In this document: piece after piece, positions 1 to 6,985 of the stretch
Numbering within the stretch: the stretch's first letter is position 1
Layout: every line of letters begins with the position of its first letter
DNA from: Gammaproteobacteria bacterium
Lineage (GTDB): Bacteria > Pseudomonadota > Gammaproteobacteria > Acidiferrobacterales > Sulfurifustaceae
Assembly (NCBI GenBank): GCA_004298065.1
Contig: SCRL01000055.1
Location: 1 to 46,383, forward strand
Length of the DNA stretch: 46,383 nt
Direction: 5' to 3'
Notes under the pieces: model-generated
What the model was told of the DNA's origin: nothing
Seen by the model: the letters and a program-made list of their open reading frames with translations, nothing else
Database searches by the model: none
Translations under genes and position numbers: made by a program

Positions 1-174
1 CGTGTCGTACAACCGCGTGAACACGCGGCTGCCGACGTTGAGCGATTCCGCGATTTGCGCGCGCGCGTGCCGGGTGTTGGCGCGGTCGACGGCCAACAGG
101 ATCGCCGCCAGCACCAGGAAAAACAGCCCCATGAAGACGACAGCGATCCGACTCTGGAAGCGGCGGAAGACCAC
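1..174 (-). CDS. Membrane-anchored signalling protein, N-terminal fragment
   Basis: Only the first 58 codons are present; the gene runs off the left edge. It opens with a GTG 3 nt after the stop of the upstream minus-strand gene, so the two are probably co-transcribed. The N-terminus has basic residues, one hydrophobic membrane segment (about residues 14-28) and then a polar stretch that resembles the start of a periplasmic sensor region (key residues GSRVFTRL). This FQSRI-membrane-VGSRVF pattern is familiar from the N-termini of GGDEF/EAL or histidine-kinase type sensors, but the output domain lies outside the window, so the class is inference. Confidence 0.5.
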   Translation of the reverse strand, partial: MVFRRFQSRIAVVFMGLFFLVLAAILLAVDRANTRHARAQIAESLNVGSRVFTRLYDT

Positions 175-177
175 GGG

Positions 178-879
178 CTAGTAGTTGTAGTGGTCGTCGT
201 GCTCGTGCGACGCCGGTCGCGGCTTGCGCCGGTCGGGGTTGAGCGCGATCCGGAACTCGACATGGGTGTCGTTGTTCACGCCGACGGCCACCGGGCGCCG
301 GGTGGCGTCGGCCGACCCCTTGAGTCGCGGGTGCCAGGCGCGGAGCTCGTATTCGCCGGCGGGCGGCGTCAGCCGAGCGTTGCCGTCGTCGCCGGTGGTG
401 GCGAACCAGGGCGTGTCCACGACGTAGATATAACCGACCATCCAGTCGTGGATATTGCAGCCGAGCGCCACGGCGCCCGGCTTGTCGAACATCACCGGCG
501 CCGCCGGCGTGCCCTGATAGAGCGGCAGCTCGAAGGTCTTCGCCATCGAAAACGAATAAACGTGGTGGCGGATGTTGTCGCTGTTGGGGAAGTACACCGG
601 CGTGCCGACCCGGACCGGCAGCACGTAGGGGACGAATTCCTTGTCGCGCTGATCCATAACCAACCGTTCCGTGGGCGGCGTCGGCGCCGGTGCCTTGCCG
701 CCGCGCGGGCCTGCATAGACGACGGCATTGGCCACCGGCTTGCCGGCATCGTCCACGACCAGGACCTGAAGCAGGCCGGCGACGCCGGCGCGCGCAGCGG
801 TGAGCGCGACCAGCGACACGCATAGAACGAAGAGACGATGACGACCGCGGCGCATCGGTTGTTGTGCGTTCTGCCGCAT
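178..879 (-). CDS. Secreted cupredoxin-like (methylamine-utilisation/plastocyanin-type) protein
   Basis: A protein of about 233 residues with a basic N-terminus and hydrophobic signal segment (RLFVLCVSLVALTAARA). The mature part reads like a cupredoxin/carboxypeptidase-regulatory hybrid: a VVDDAGKPVANAVVY strand, then conserved HH (IRHHVYSFS) and GCNIHDWM motifs supplying candidate His and Cys copper ligands. The C-terminus is His/Asp rich (HEHDDHYNY) and may bind metal. Families of this type are usually annotated as methylamine utilisation protein or plastocyanin without biochemical proof. The start is uncertain: ATG at 879 was chosen, ATG at 855 is possible, and a longer TTG start is less likely. 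A TATACT -10-like element (minus strand, 896-901) lies just upstream. It is followed by the sensor fragment at the window edge. Confidence 0.7.
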   Translation of the reverse strand: MRQNAQQPMRRGRHRLFVLCVSLVALTAARAGVAGLLQVLVVDDAGKPVANAVVYAGPRGGKAPAPTPPTERLVMDQRDKEFVPYVLPVRVGTPVYFPNSDNIRHHVYSFSMAKTFELPLYQGTPAAPVMFDKPGAVALGCNIHDWMVGYIYVVDTPWFATTGDDGNARLTPPAGEYELRAWHPRLKGSADATRRPVAVGVNNDTHVEFRIALNPDRRKPRPASHEHDDHYNY

Positions 880-975
880 CTGTATGGGTTTCCCAGTATA
901 GCAAGGGGCCAAGCCCCTGGTTTATCATGCAGCCGCCGTCCCGCCGGCATCCCGATCACAACGTATAAAGACCCT

Positions 976-1860
976 ATGAACGAGACTTTGTTCGAATCCG
1001 ATCTGAAAAGCCTGCGGCGGCGTCATCGCGGCAAGGTGCGCGACATCTACGACGTGGACGAGCACCATATGCTCATCGTCACCACCGACCGGCTGTCGGC
1101 CTTCGACGTGGTGCTGCCGACGCCCATCCCCGGCAAGGGCGCGGTGCTGACGGCGCTGTCGAACTTCTGGTTCGGGCGCACGCGCCGCATCATCCCCAAC
1201 CACCTCGCCGACATCCCGCTCGAAAGCGTGTTGAAGGACCCCGCCGAGCGCGCGCAGGTCCAGGGTCGGGCGATCGTGGTGAAGAAGCTCAAGGCGCTGC
1301 CGGTCGAGGCCATCGTGCGCGGCTATCTCGTGGGCAGCGGCTGGAAGGAATACCAGAAGCACGGCACGGTGTGCGGCATCAAGCTGCCATCGGGCCTGAA
1401 GGAAGCCGACAGGTTGCCCGAGCCGATCTTCACGCCCTCGACCAAGGCCGCCGTGGGCCAGCACGACGAGAATATCAGCTTCGACAAGGCCGCCGAGCTG
1501 CTGGGTCCGGAGATGGCCGCGAAGGTGCGCGATGCGAGTATCGCCATATATAAGGAATGCGCCACCTATGCCTTGACCCGCGGCATTATCATCGCCGACA
1601 CCAAATTCGAGTTCGGCCTGGACGAAAACGACGCGCTGACGCTGATCGATGAGGTGCTCACGCCCGATTCCTCGCGTTTCTGGCCGGCCGATTCCTACAA
1701 GCCCGGCGCCAACCCGCCGAGCTTCGACAAGCAGTATGTGCGCGACTGGCTCGAGGCGAGCGGCTGGAACAAAAAATCCCCGGGCCCGGAACTTCCGCCC
1801 GAGGTGGTTGCCAAAACCGTGGAGAAATACCGCGAGGCGTTTCGGCGCCTGAGCGGCTGA
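976..1860 (+). CDS. purC: Phosphoribosylaminoimidazole-succinocarboxamide synthase (SAICAR synthetase)
   Basis: A 294-residue cytosolic enzyme of de novo purine synthesis. It joins CAIR and aspartate with ATP hydrolysis to make SAICAR. The N-terminus has the HRGKVRDIYDV nucleotide-binding signature, followed by TTDRLSAFDVVLPTPIPGKG, the VEAIVRGYLVGSGWKEY block and the IIIADTKFEFG motif. The length matches the longer PurC form found in many proteobacteria and yeast rather than the 237-residue E. coli form. An open frame extends upstream to 838, but homology begins at the ATG at 976, which is taken as the start. No other purine gene is adjacent. Confidence 0.97.
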   Translation: MNETLFESDLKSLRRRHRGKVRDIYDVDEHHMLIVTTDRLSAFDVVLPTPIPGKGAVLTALSNFWFGRTRRIIPNHLADIPLESVLKDPAERAQVQGRAIVVKKLKALPVEAIVRGYLVGSGWKEYQKHGTVCGIKLPSGLKEADRLPEPIFTPSTKAAVGQHDENISFDKAAELLGPEMAAKVRDASIAIYKECATYALTRGIIIADTKFEFGLDENDALTLIDEVLTPDSSRFWPADSYKPGANPPSFDKQYVRDWLEASGWNKKSPGPELPPEVVAKTVEKYREAFRRLSG

Positions 1861-1892
1861 TACCGCCGGACCGAATCTGCTACAGTGGGCGC

Positions 1893-2297
1893 ATGCGAAA
1901 GCAAAACATTTTTTTGCGCGGAGTAATTTCGCTTTGGGTGGCGATATCGCTGCTGATCGCGCCGTTGACGCCCGCCTTCGCCGCCGCACAGGCGGACAAA
2001 GCCCCGTCGGCACCGCATGCCGTGCACGAAAGTGCCGCAATTGCACACGCGGCCGATCTGCATGCCGATCACGGCAAGGCCCATGCAACTACTGACGCCA
2101 CGGGGCACAAAAACACCTCCTGCGCCAAACACGAACAGTGCAGTGGCAAGTGCTGCGCCACCTGCGCCCAGTGCTTCACCGCCACGCTCAGCGTGTCGAT
2201 TCCTCTGGTCCGATTCCACGCCGTCCAGTCTCCCGTCGTATTGCGACTCCACGACCGCCTTGTGACGGCGGCGCACGACCGGCCGCCGGCCGCTTAA
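1893..2297 (+). CDS. Small secreted Cys/His-rich protein preceding the copper operon
   Basis: A 134-residue protein with an N-terminal signal segment (ISLLIAPLTPAFAAA). The mature part is rich in His (HAADLHADHGKAHA) and carries a cysteine cluster, CAKHEQCSGKCCATCAQC, which is six Cys within 18 residues and a plausible soft-metal site. It is the first gene of a run leading into copA and copB, which supports a periplasmic copper-related role. I do not recognise a named family. It resembles in architecture, but not in sequence, the Cys-containing secreted protein at 9719. A TACAGT -10-like hexamer lies just before the ATG; no clear -35 is seen. Confidence 0.65.
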   Translation: MRKQNIFLRGVISLWVAISLLIAPLTPAFAAAQADKAPSAPHAVHESAAIAHAADLHADHGKAHATTDATGHKNTSCAKHEQCSGKCCATCAQCFTATLSVSIPLVRFHAVQSPVVLRLHDRLVTAAHDRPPAA

Positions 2298-2314
2298 TCC
2301 CGCTGTCCGTCGTC

Positions 2315-2338
2315 GGCCTCCGCCGCGTGCGGAGGTCC
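2315..2338 (+). other. GC-rich hairpin between the Cys-rich gene and copA
   Basis: The arms CCTCCGC (2317-2323) and GCGGAGG (2329-2335) are exact complements around a 5-nt loop and are followed by a short TTTT. This could be a weak terminator or a processing/attenuation hairpin that adjusts copA expression. The U-tract is too short to call a strong intrinsic terminator. Confidence 0.35.
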
Positions 2339-2400
2339 GTTTTCGCTCGCGCGCGTTCGTGCGCCGTGCGGCACTGGATTGACTGAAGAGGCTCAGCGAG

Positions 2401-4086
2401 ATGAAACGCATTCTTGAACCTGTCGTTGTTCTACCGAACATGCCGCGCCGGCGATTTCTCCAGGGACTGGCCACGGGCGGCGTGCTGCTGGGCTTGTCGC
2501 CCTGGCTCAAGCCGGCCGAGGCGCAGTACGTGGCGACGGCCACCGGCACGGCGCCGGTGCTGAGCGGCACCGAGTTCGATCTCACGATCGCCGAGACGCC
2601 AGTCAACTTCACCGGTCGCCCGCGCATGGCCACCACCATCAACGGCTCGATCCCGGCGCCGACGCTGCGCTGGCGCGTGGGCGATACCGTGACGCTGCGG
2701 GTCCACAACCGCCTGCGCGAGGACAGCTCGATCCATTGGCACGGCATTCTGCTGCCGTACCAGATGGACGGCGTGCCGGGCATCAGCTTCAACGGCATCC
2801 CGCCCGGGGAAAGCTTCACCTACCGCTTCAAGGTGCAGCAGAGCGGGACCTACTGGTACCACTCGCATTCCGGCATGCAGGAGCAGACCGGCATGTACGG
2901 CGCGATCGTCATCGACCCACCCGGGCGCGATCCGATCCGCGCCGATCGCGAATATATCGTGCAGTTCTCCGACTGGACCGACGAGAACCCGCATCACGTA
3001 CTGGCCAAGCTCCGGAAGCAGAGCGACTACTACAACTTCAACCAACCCACGGTGGCCGGATTTTTCCGCGACGCGAAGGCCATGGGCGTCAGCGCTGCGT
3101 TCGAGATGCGCAAGATGTGGAACGAGATGCGCATGAACCCGACCGATCTCGCCGACATTTCCGGTTACACCTATACCTATCTCACGAACGGCGTCACGCC
3201 CGCCAGCAACTGGACCGGCTTGTTCAGGCCGGGCGAGAAGGTGCGGCTCCGTTTCATCAACGGCTCGGCCATGACATTTCTCGACGTGCGCATCCCGGGA
3301 CTCAAGATGACGGTGGTCCAGGCCGACGGCCAGAATGTCGAGCCGGTGACGGTGGACGAGATCCGCATGGGCGTGGCCGAAACCTACGACGTGATCGTGC
3401 AACCGAAGGACGAGACTTATACGATTTTCGCCCAGTCCATGGACCGCACCGGATTTGCGCGCGCGACGCTGGCGCCGCGCGCCGGGATGCAGGCCGTGGT
3501 GCCGGCGCTCGACAAACCCGAACCGCTCGCCATGGAAGACATGATGGGCGACATGACCAGCAGCCTGCGCGCACGCCATGCCCACACCGAATACGGTCCG
3601 AGCGTGGACATGCGCGTCGATACGCCGCGCACCAACCTCGACGACCCCGGCATCGGCCTGCGCGACAACGGCCGGCGCGTGCTGACCTATGCCGATCTGC
3701 ACACGGTCGGTGGGCCGCTCGACAAACGCGGTCCGGGACGGGAGATCGAGCTGCATCTCACCGGCAACATGGAGCGCTACACCTGGTCGTTCGACGGTCT
3801 CGAATTCGGCAAGTCCACGCCGGTGCACTTCCGCCACAACGAACGCCTGCGCGTGATCTTCGCCAATGACACCATGATGACCCATCCCATGCACATGCAT
3901 GGGATGTGGAAGGAACTGGAAAACCCCGACGGGAAGTTTCAGGTGCGCAAGCACACCCTCAACGTGCAGCCGGCGCAGCGCGTGAGCTTTCTCGTCACCG
4001 CCGATGCCCTCGGCCGCTGGGCGTGGCATTGCCACCTGATGTTCCACATGGATGCGGGCATGTTCCGCGAAGTGGTGGTGGCATGA
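2401..4086 (+). CDS. copA: Copper-resistance multicopper oxidase CopA (Tat-exported)
   Basis: A 561-residue periplasmic multicopper oxidase of the PcoA/CopA type, which oxidises Cu(I) and sequesters copper. A twin-arginine signal (MPRRRFLQGLATGG) begins around residue 14, as expected for a cofactor enzyme exported folded. All four copper-binding motifs are intact: HWHG (about residue 112), HSHSG (about 154), HPMHMHG (about 495) and the HCHLMFHMDAGMF block with the type-1 Cys at about 544. Between the second and third cupredoxin domains there is a short Met-containing segment (MEDMMGDMTSS), shorter than the Met-rich insert of Pseudomonas CopA. It overlaps copB by ATGA, so the two are translationally coupled. 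Confidence 0.95.
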   Translation: MKRILEPVVVLPNMPRRRFLQGLATGGVLLGLSPWLKPAEAQYVATATGTAPVLSGTEFDLTIAETPVNFTGRPRMATTINGSIPAPTLRWRVGDTVTLRVHNRLREDSSIHWHGILLPYQMDGVPGISFNGIPPGESFTYRFKVQQSGTYWYHSHSGMQEQTGMYGAIVIDPPGRDPIRADREYIVQFSDWTDENPHHVLAKLRKQSDYYNFNQPTVAGFFRDAKAMGVSAAFEMRKMWNEMRMNPTDLADISGYTYTYLTNGVTPASNWTGLFRPGEKVRLRFINGSAMTFLDVRIPGLKMTVVQADGQNVEPVTVDEIRMGVAETYDVIVQPKDETYTIFAQSMDRTGFARATLAPRAGMQAVVPALDKPEPLAMEDMMGDMTSSLRARHAHTEYGPSVDMRVDTPRTNLDDPGIGLRDNGRRVLTYADLHTVGGPLDKRGPGREIELHLTGNMERYTWSFDGLEFGKSTPVHFRHNERLRVIFANDTMMTHPMHMHGMWKELENPDGKFQVRKHTLNVQPAQRVSFLVTADALGRWAWHCHLMFHMDAGMFREVVVA

Positions 4087-4994
4087 GCAGGGCGCGGCTA
4101 ATGATGAAGAAAAGAACAGTCTGTTTGATTGCCGCGGCCGCACTGGCATTTGGCATGGCGTCCGCTTGGGCGCAGGCACCGGCGAAGGAGGGCGGCGAGA
4201 CGGGGACGCCGGCGGCGATCGACCATTCGCAGATGGACCACAGCCGTATGGGTCACGGAGGCGTGGACCACGGTTCCATGCAGGGCGGTCCGCCTCCACC
4301 GGATGCCCGCGACCCGCACGCTTATTCGGGCGGTTACGCGCGCGGTCCGCTGCACCTCGCCGACGAGCACAGCACCGGTTCGCTGCTTGTCGACCGGTTC
4401 GAAAGCGTGAGCGCGCGCGACAACACCTCGACGGAATACGAGCTGCAGGCCTCGTATGGCCGTCTGTACGACCGCGCCGTGCTCAAGGCCGAGGGCGAGA
4501 TCGACGGTGGCAAGCTGCACGATGCACGCACCGAGCTGTTGTGGGGGCACGCCGTGGGCGCCTATTGGGACGCGCAACTCGGCGTGCGCCACGACAGCGG
4601 TGTGAAGCCGGAACGAAATTGGCTGGCCTTCGGCATCCAGGGCCTGGCGCCGTACTGGTTCGAAATCGATGCCACCGCCTATGTCGGTGAACAGGGGCGT
4701 ACCGCACTACGATTCGCGGGCGAGTATGAGCTGTTGCTCACGCAGAAACTGATCCTGCAACCGCGCCTCGAGGCGAATTACTACGGCAAGAGCGATGACG
4801 CGCGCGAGCGCGGCGCGGGGTTGTCCGATGCCGTCGCGGGTGTACGCCTGCGCTACGAAATCCGGCGTGAGTTCGCGCCCTACGTCGGCATCGAATGGGC
4901 GGGCAAGTACGGCGGCACCGCCGATCACGCCCGCGCCGCCGGCGAGCGTACGCGGGAATCACGACTCGTCGCCGGACTGCGTTTCTGGTTCTGA
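4083..4994 (+). CDS. copB: Copper-resistance outer-membrane protein CopB
   Basis: A 303-residue protein whose ATG overlaps the copA stop (ATGA); a second possible start is the ATG pair at 4101/4104, just before the basic KKRT of the signal peptide. After the signal peptide (AAAALAFGMASAWA) comes a His/Met metal-binding stretch (DHSQMDHSRMGHGG), then a beta-barrel domain with alternating hydrophobic strands that ends in Phe (LVAGLRFWF), typical of outer-membrane proteins. CopB/PcoB works with CopA in copper tolerance, by binding or exporting copper at the outer membrane. The pair and their order are classic. Confidence 0.93.
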   Translation: MSRARLMMKKRTVCLIAAAALAFGMASAWAQAPAKEGGETGTPAAIDHSQMDHSRMGHGGVDHGSMQGGPPPPDARDPHAYSGGYARGPLHLADEHSTGSLLVDRFESVSARDNTSTEYELQASYGRLYDRAVLKAEGEIDGGKLHDARTELLWGHAVGAYWDAQLGVRHDSGVKPERNWLAFGIQGLAPYWFEIDATAYVGEQGRTALRFAGEYELLLTQKLILQPRLEANYYGKSDDARERGAGLSDAVAGVRLRYEIRREFAPYVGIEWAGKYGGTADHARAAGERTRESRLVAGLRFWF

Positions 4995-5016
4995 TTAATT
5001 TAACGGAGAGACCTGT

Positions 5017-5490
5017 ATGAAAAAAACGTTTTCGATCCTGATTCTCAGCGCGCTGCCGATGGTCGTGCTGGCCGCCGGCCAGCACGCCGGCGGGCATCAT
5101 GACAACGCCACGGCCTTCGGCGAGCCCGGCAAGGCGACGGAGGTGAACCGCGTGATCGAGGTGCAGGCGGGGGACAACATGCGTTATACGCCCGCGTCCA
5201 TTTCAGTGCGCCGCGGCGAGACCATCAAGTTCGTGGTGAAAGCCACCGGCAGCAAGTTGCCGCACGAGTTCGTGCTGGGCGACGCGAAGACGCTTAAGGA
5301 ACACGCCGAGGTGATGCGCCGCTACCCGGACATGGAGCATGAGGATCCCAACATGACCAAGGTGGCACCGGATGGCACGGGGGAGTTGATCTGGAAGTTC
5401 ACCCGCGCCGGCACGGTGGAGTTCGCCTGCCTGATTCCCGGTCACTACGAGGCCGGCATGAAGGGCCGCATCCGGGTAAGCGCCAAATAG
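5017..5490 (+). CDS. Periplasmic cupredoxin (azurin/plastocyanin-like copper protein)
   Basis: A 157-residue blue-copper-fold protein with a Sec signal peptide (MKKTFSILILSALPMVVLA). A single cupredoxin domain follows. The ligand set can be read directly: His in LPHEFVLG, then Cys, His and Met in FACLIPGHYEAGM, which is the type-1 site order. A GGAGAG Shine-Dalgarno lies 8 nt before the ATG. It sits 22 nt after copB, in the same operon. Proteins of this group shuttle copper or electrons in the periplasm; the precise partner is not evident, but the two cytochromes c downstream make an electron-transfer role plausible. Confidence 0.88.
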   Translation: MKKTFSILILSALPMVVLAAGQHAGGHHDNATAFGEPGKATEVNRVIEVQAGDNMRYTPASISVRRGETIKFVVKATGSKLPHEFVLGDAKTLKEHAEVMRRYPDMEHEDPNMTKVAPDGTGELIWKFTRAGTVEFACLIPGHYEAGMKGRIRVSAK

Positions 5491-5533
5491 CGCGAGCCGA
5501 TATCAGCAACGCAACATTGTGAGGAATACCGTC

Positions 5534-5839
5534 ATGAAGAAGATACTTTGGCTGGGTTTGATCGGGTTCCTGTCGATGGGTTTGACGGGCGCGTCGGTTG
5601 CGCAGGAGCCGCCTGTGTCCGCCACCGGTGTGGTGCAACAAGTGAAGCCGGAACAGCAAAAGGTCAAAATCGATCACGATCCGATTCCTGCGCTGGGTTG
5701 GCCGGCGATGTCCATGTATTTCCGCGTCAAGGACAAGACGGTGCTGGAGGGCGTCAGCCCGGGCGACAAGGTGCGCTTCGAGATGAAGAAGGACGCCAAG
5801 GGCCTGGCGATCACGCGCATCGAAAAGGCGGCGAAGTGA
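5534..5839 (+). CDS. CusF-like periplasmic copper-binding protein
   Basis: A 101-residue protein with a signal peptide (MKKILWLGLIGFLSMG) and a CusF_Ec-type small beta-barrel. It keeps the core pattern KVKIDHDPIPALGWPAMSMYF, in which the His, Trp and paired Met residues match the Cu(I)/Ag(I) site of CusF (Cu-pi interaction with Trp). It probably carries periplasmic Cu(I). The start is placed at the ATG at 5534 because the signal peptide begins there; an in-frame GTG lies at 5519. It overlaps the next cytochrome gene by GTGA. Confidence 0.88.
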   Translation: MKKILWLGLIGFLSMGLTGASVAQEPPVSATGVVQQVKPEQQKVKIDHDPIPALGWPAMSMYFRVKDKTVLEGVSPGDKVRFEMKKDAKGLAITRIEKAAK

Positions 5840-6348
5840 GTCCGCAAACGGCGCATCCCTGCACCGCGGCCCTCGCCTCGTTCCTATCGGCGAAACATGC
5901 AGTGTTGTTTCCCGTGGCGCTGCTGCTCGCCGCTTGCGGCGAGAACGGCGGCAAGCCGGCCGGGAATACGCCGACGATCGCCACCACCGTGACGGCACGG
6001 GTGACCGATGCCGCGCTGCTCGCGCGCGGCGCGCAAATCTACAAGGCCAATTGCGCCTTGTGCCACGGTGCGAATGCCGAAGGCGCGCCCAACTGGCACA
6101 AGCCGGGGCCGGATGGGAAATATCCGGCGCCGCCGCTCAACGGCACCGGTCACGACTGGCATCATCCGATGTCGGCGCTCAAGTGGACCATCCGTGAGGG
6201 TACGGGAAAACTCGGCGGCAACATGCCGGCGTGGAAGGGTAAACTTTCGGACAGCGATATCGAGGCGGTAATCGCCTGGTTCCAGTCGCGCTGGCCCGAG
6301 GAGATCTACCAAAACTGGGCGCTAATGGACGAGAAAGCGCGTCGCTGA
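5836..6348 (+). CDS. Lipoprotein c-type cytochrome (first of a pair)
   Basis: A 170-residue protein starting with GTG inside the stop of the CusF-like gene (GTGA), so it is translationally coupled. It has a lipobox (LLLAACGE), a single haem-attachment motif CALCH and a distal methionine in GGNMPAWKGKLS. The PPLNGTGHDWHH insert and the C-terminal AVIAWFQSRWPEEIY helix are shared with the following cytochrome. It is probably a membrane-tethered periplasmic electron carrier that links the copper proteins to a respiratory chain; that link is inferred from position. Confidence 0.85.
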   Translation: MSPQTAHPCTAALASFLSAKHAVLFPVALLLAACGENGGKPAGNTPTIATTVTARVTDAALLARGAQIYKANCALCHGANAEGAPNWHKPGPDGKYPAPPLNGTGHDWHHPMSALKWTIREGTGKLGGNMPAWKGKLSDSDIEAVIAWFQSRWPEEIYQNWALMDEKARR

Positions 6349-6397
6349 GGTCGGTACCGGATTCTCTTTGTCGCCGGCAGCCGCTATCATTCCGCGT

Positions 6398-6868
6398 GTG
6401 CCCACCACGCGGAAGAGAATCCTCGCGTCCAGCCTCCTGGCCGTTCTGCTGAGCGCCTGCGGGCGCGAAGAGCCCCAGCCCCCGACCCTGGTGCCGTTGA
6501 TGCCCGCCGGCCGGCCGTTCTCGATGGAGAGCTTGATGCGCGGCGCGCGCCTCTACCAGGAGCAGTGCGCCCAGTGCCACGGCCCGGACGCCCAGGGCCA
6601 TCCCGACTGGCAAAACCCGCAGGTGACCGCGGCGCCGCCGCTGAACGGCACCGGCAACGAGTGGAAACGCACCAAGGCCGAGCTGCTGAACGCTATTCTC
6701 AACGGCGTCACGCGCGACGGCGTGCCGGTGATGCCGGCATGGAAAGGACGCCTGACGCAGCAGGAAGCGGAAGACGTGATCGCCTGGTTTCAGGCGCTGT
6801 GGCCGGTCGACGTCTACGAAAAATGGCACAAGGCCAATGCCGACGCGCCGACGGCGCCACGCAGCTGA
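6398..6868 (+). CDS. Lipoprotein c-type cytochrome (second of a pair)
   Basis: A 156-residue paralogue of the preceding gene: lipobox VLLSACGR, haem motif CAQCH, PPLNGTGNEW insert, distal Met in GVPVMPAWKGRL and the same AWFQALWPVDVYEKW tail. The start is a GTG at 6398, chosen because it gives a compact lipoprotein signal; a TTG at 6368 is also open. No good Shine-Dalgarno is visible, and a TATCAT hexamer (6385-6390) sits directly upstream, so initiation may be nearly leaderless. The pair probably arose by tandem duplication and may pass electrons to each other. Confidence 0.83.
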   Translation: MPTTRKRILASSLLAVLLSACGREEPQPPTLVPLMPAGRPFSMESLMRGARLYQEQCAQCHGPDAQGHPDWQNPQVTAAPPLNGTGNEWKRTKAELLNAILNGVTRDGVPVMPAWKGRLTQQEAEDVIAWFQALWPVDVYEKWHKANADAPTAPRS

Positions 6869-6895
6869 TTAAAACCACGCATACTGGAGCCAAGC

Positions 6896-6979
6896 ATGGG
6901 CATTGCCATCTGGATCATCGTCATTCTGGTCATCGCCGCGCTCATCAAGTACCTCCTGGGCGACTCCGGCAAGAAGTAG
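6896..6979 (+). CDS. 27-residue membrane micro-protein
   Basis: ATG at 6896 is preceded by a good Shine-Dalgarno (TGGAG) and opens a 27-codon frame. It encodes almost only one transmembrane helix (IAIWIIVILVIAALIKYLL) with a polar GDSGKK tail. It follows the second cytochrome by 27 nt and ends just before the converging GGDEF gene. The ALIKYL(L/F)G end is shared with the 37-residue peptide at 10859, which argues that both are real genes of one micro-protein family. Its function is unknown; a subunit-like partner of the neighbouring cytochromes or metal proteins is a guess. Confidence 0.65.
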   Translation: MGIAIWIIVILVIAALIKYLLGDSGKK

Positions 6980-6985
6980 CCGCGT

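Noticed and set aside
925-2088. Long minus-strand frame antisense to purC
   Set aside because: It is a mirror of the purC codon bias and has no recognisable protein features; similar GC-rich shadow frames occur opposite nearly every gene here.
2431-4299. 622-codon minus-strand frame opposite the copper oxidase
   Set aside because: Composition is typical of an antisense frame (His/Arg/Val rich), with no motif or ribosome-binding site.
6398-6400. Alternative TTG start for the second cytochrome at 6368
   Set aside because: The GTG at 6398 gives a standard lipoprotein signal length; the TTG adds residues without a ribosome-binding site. It is kept only as a possibility.
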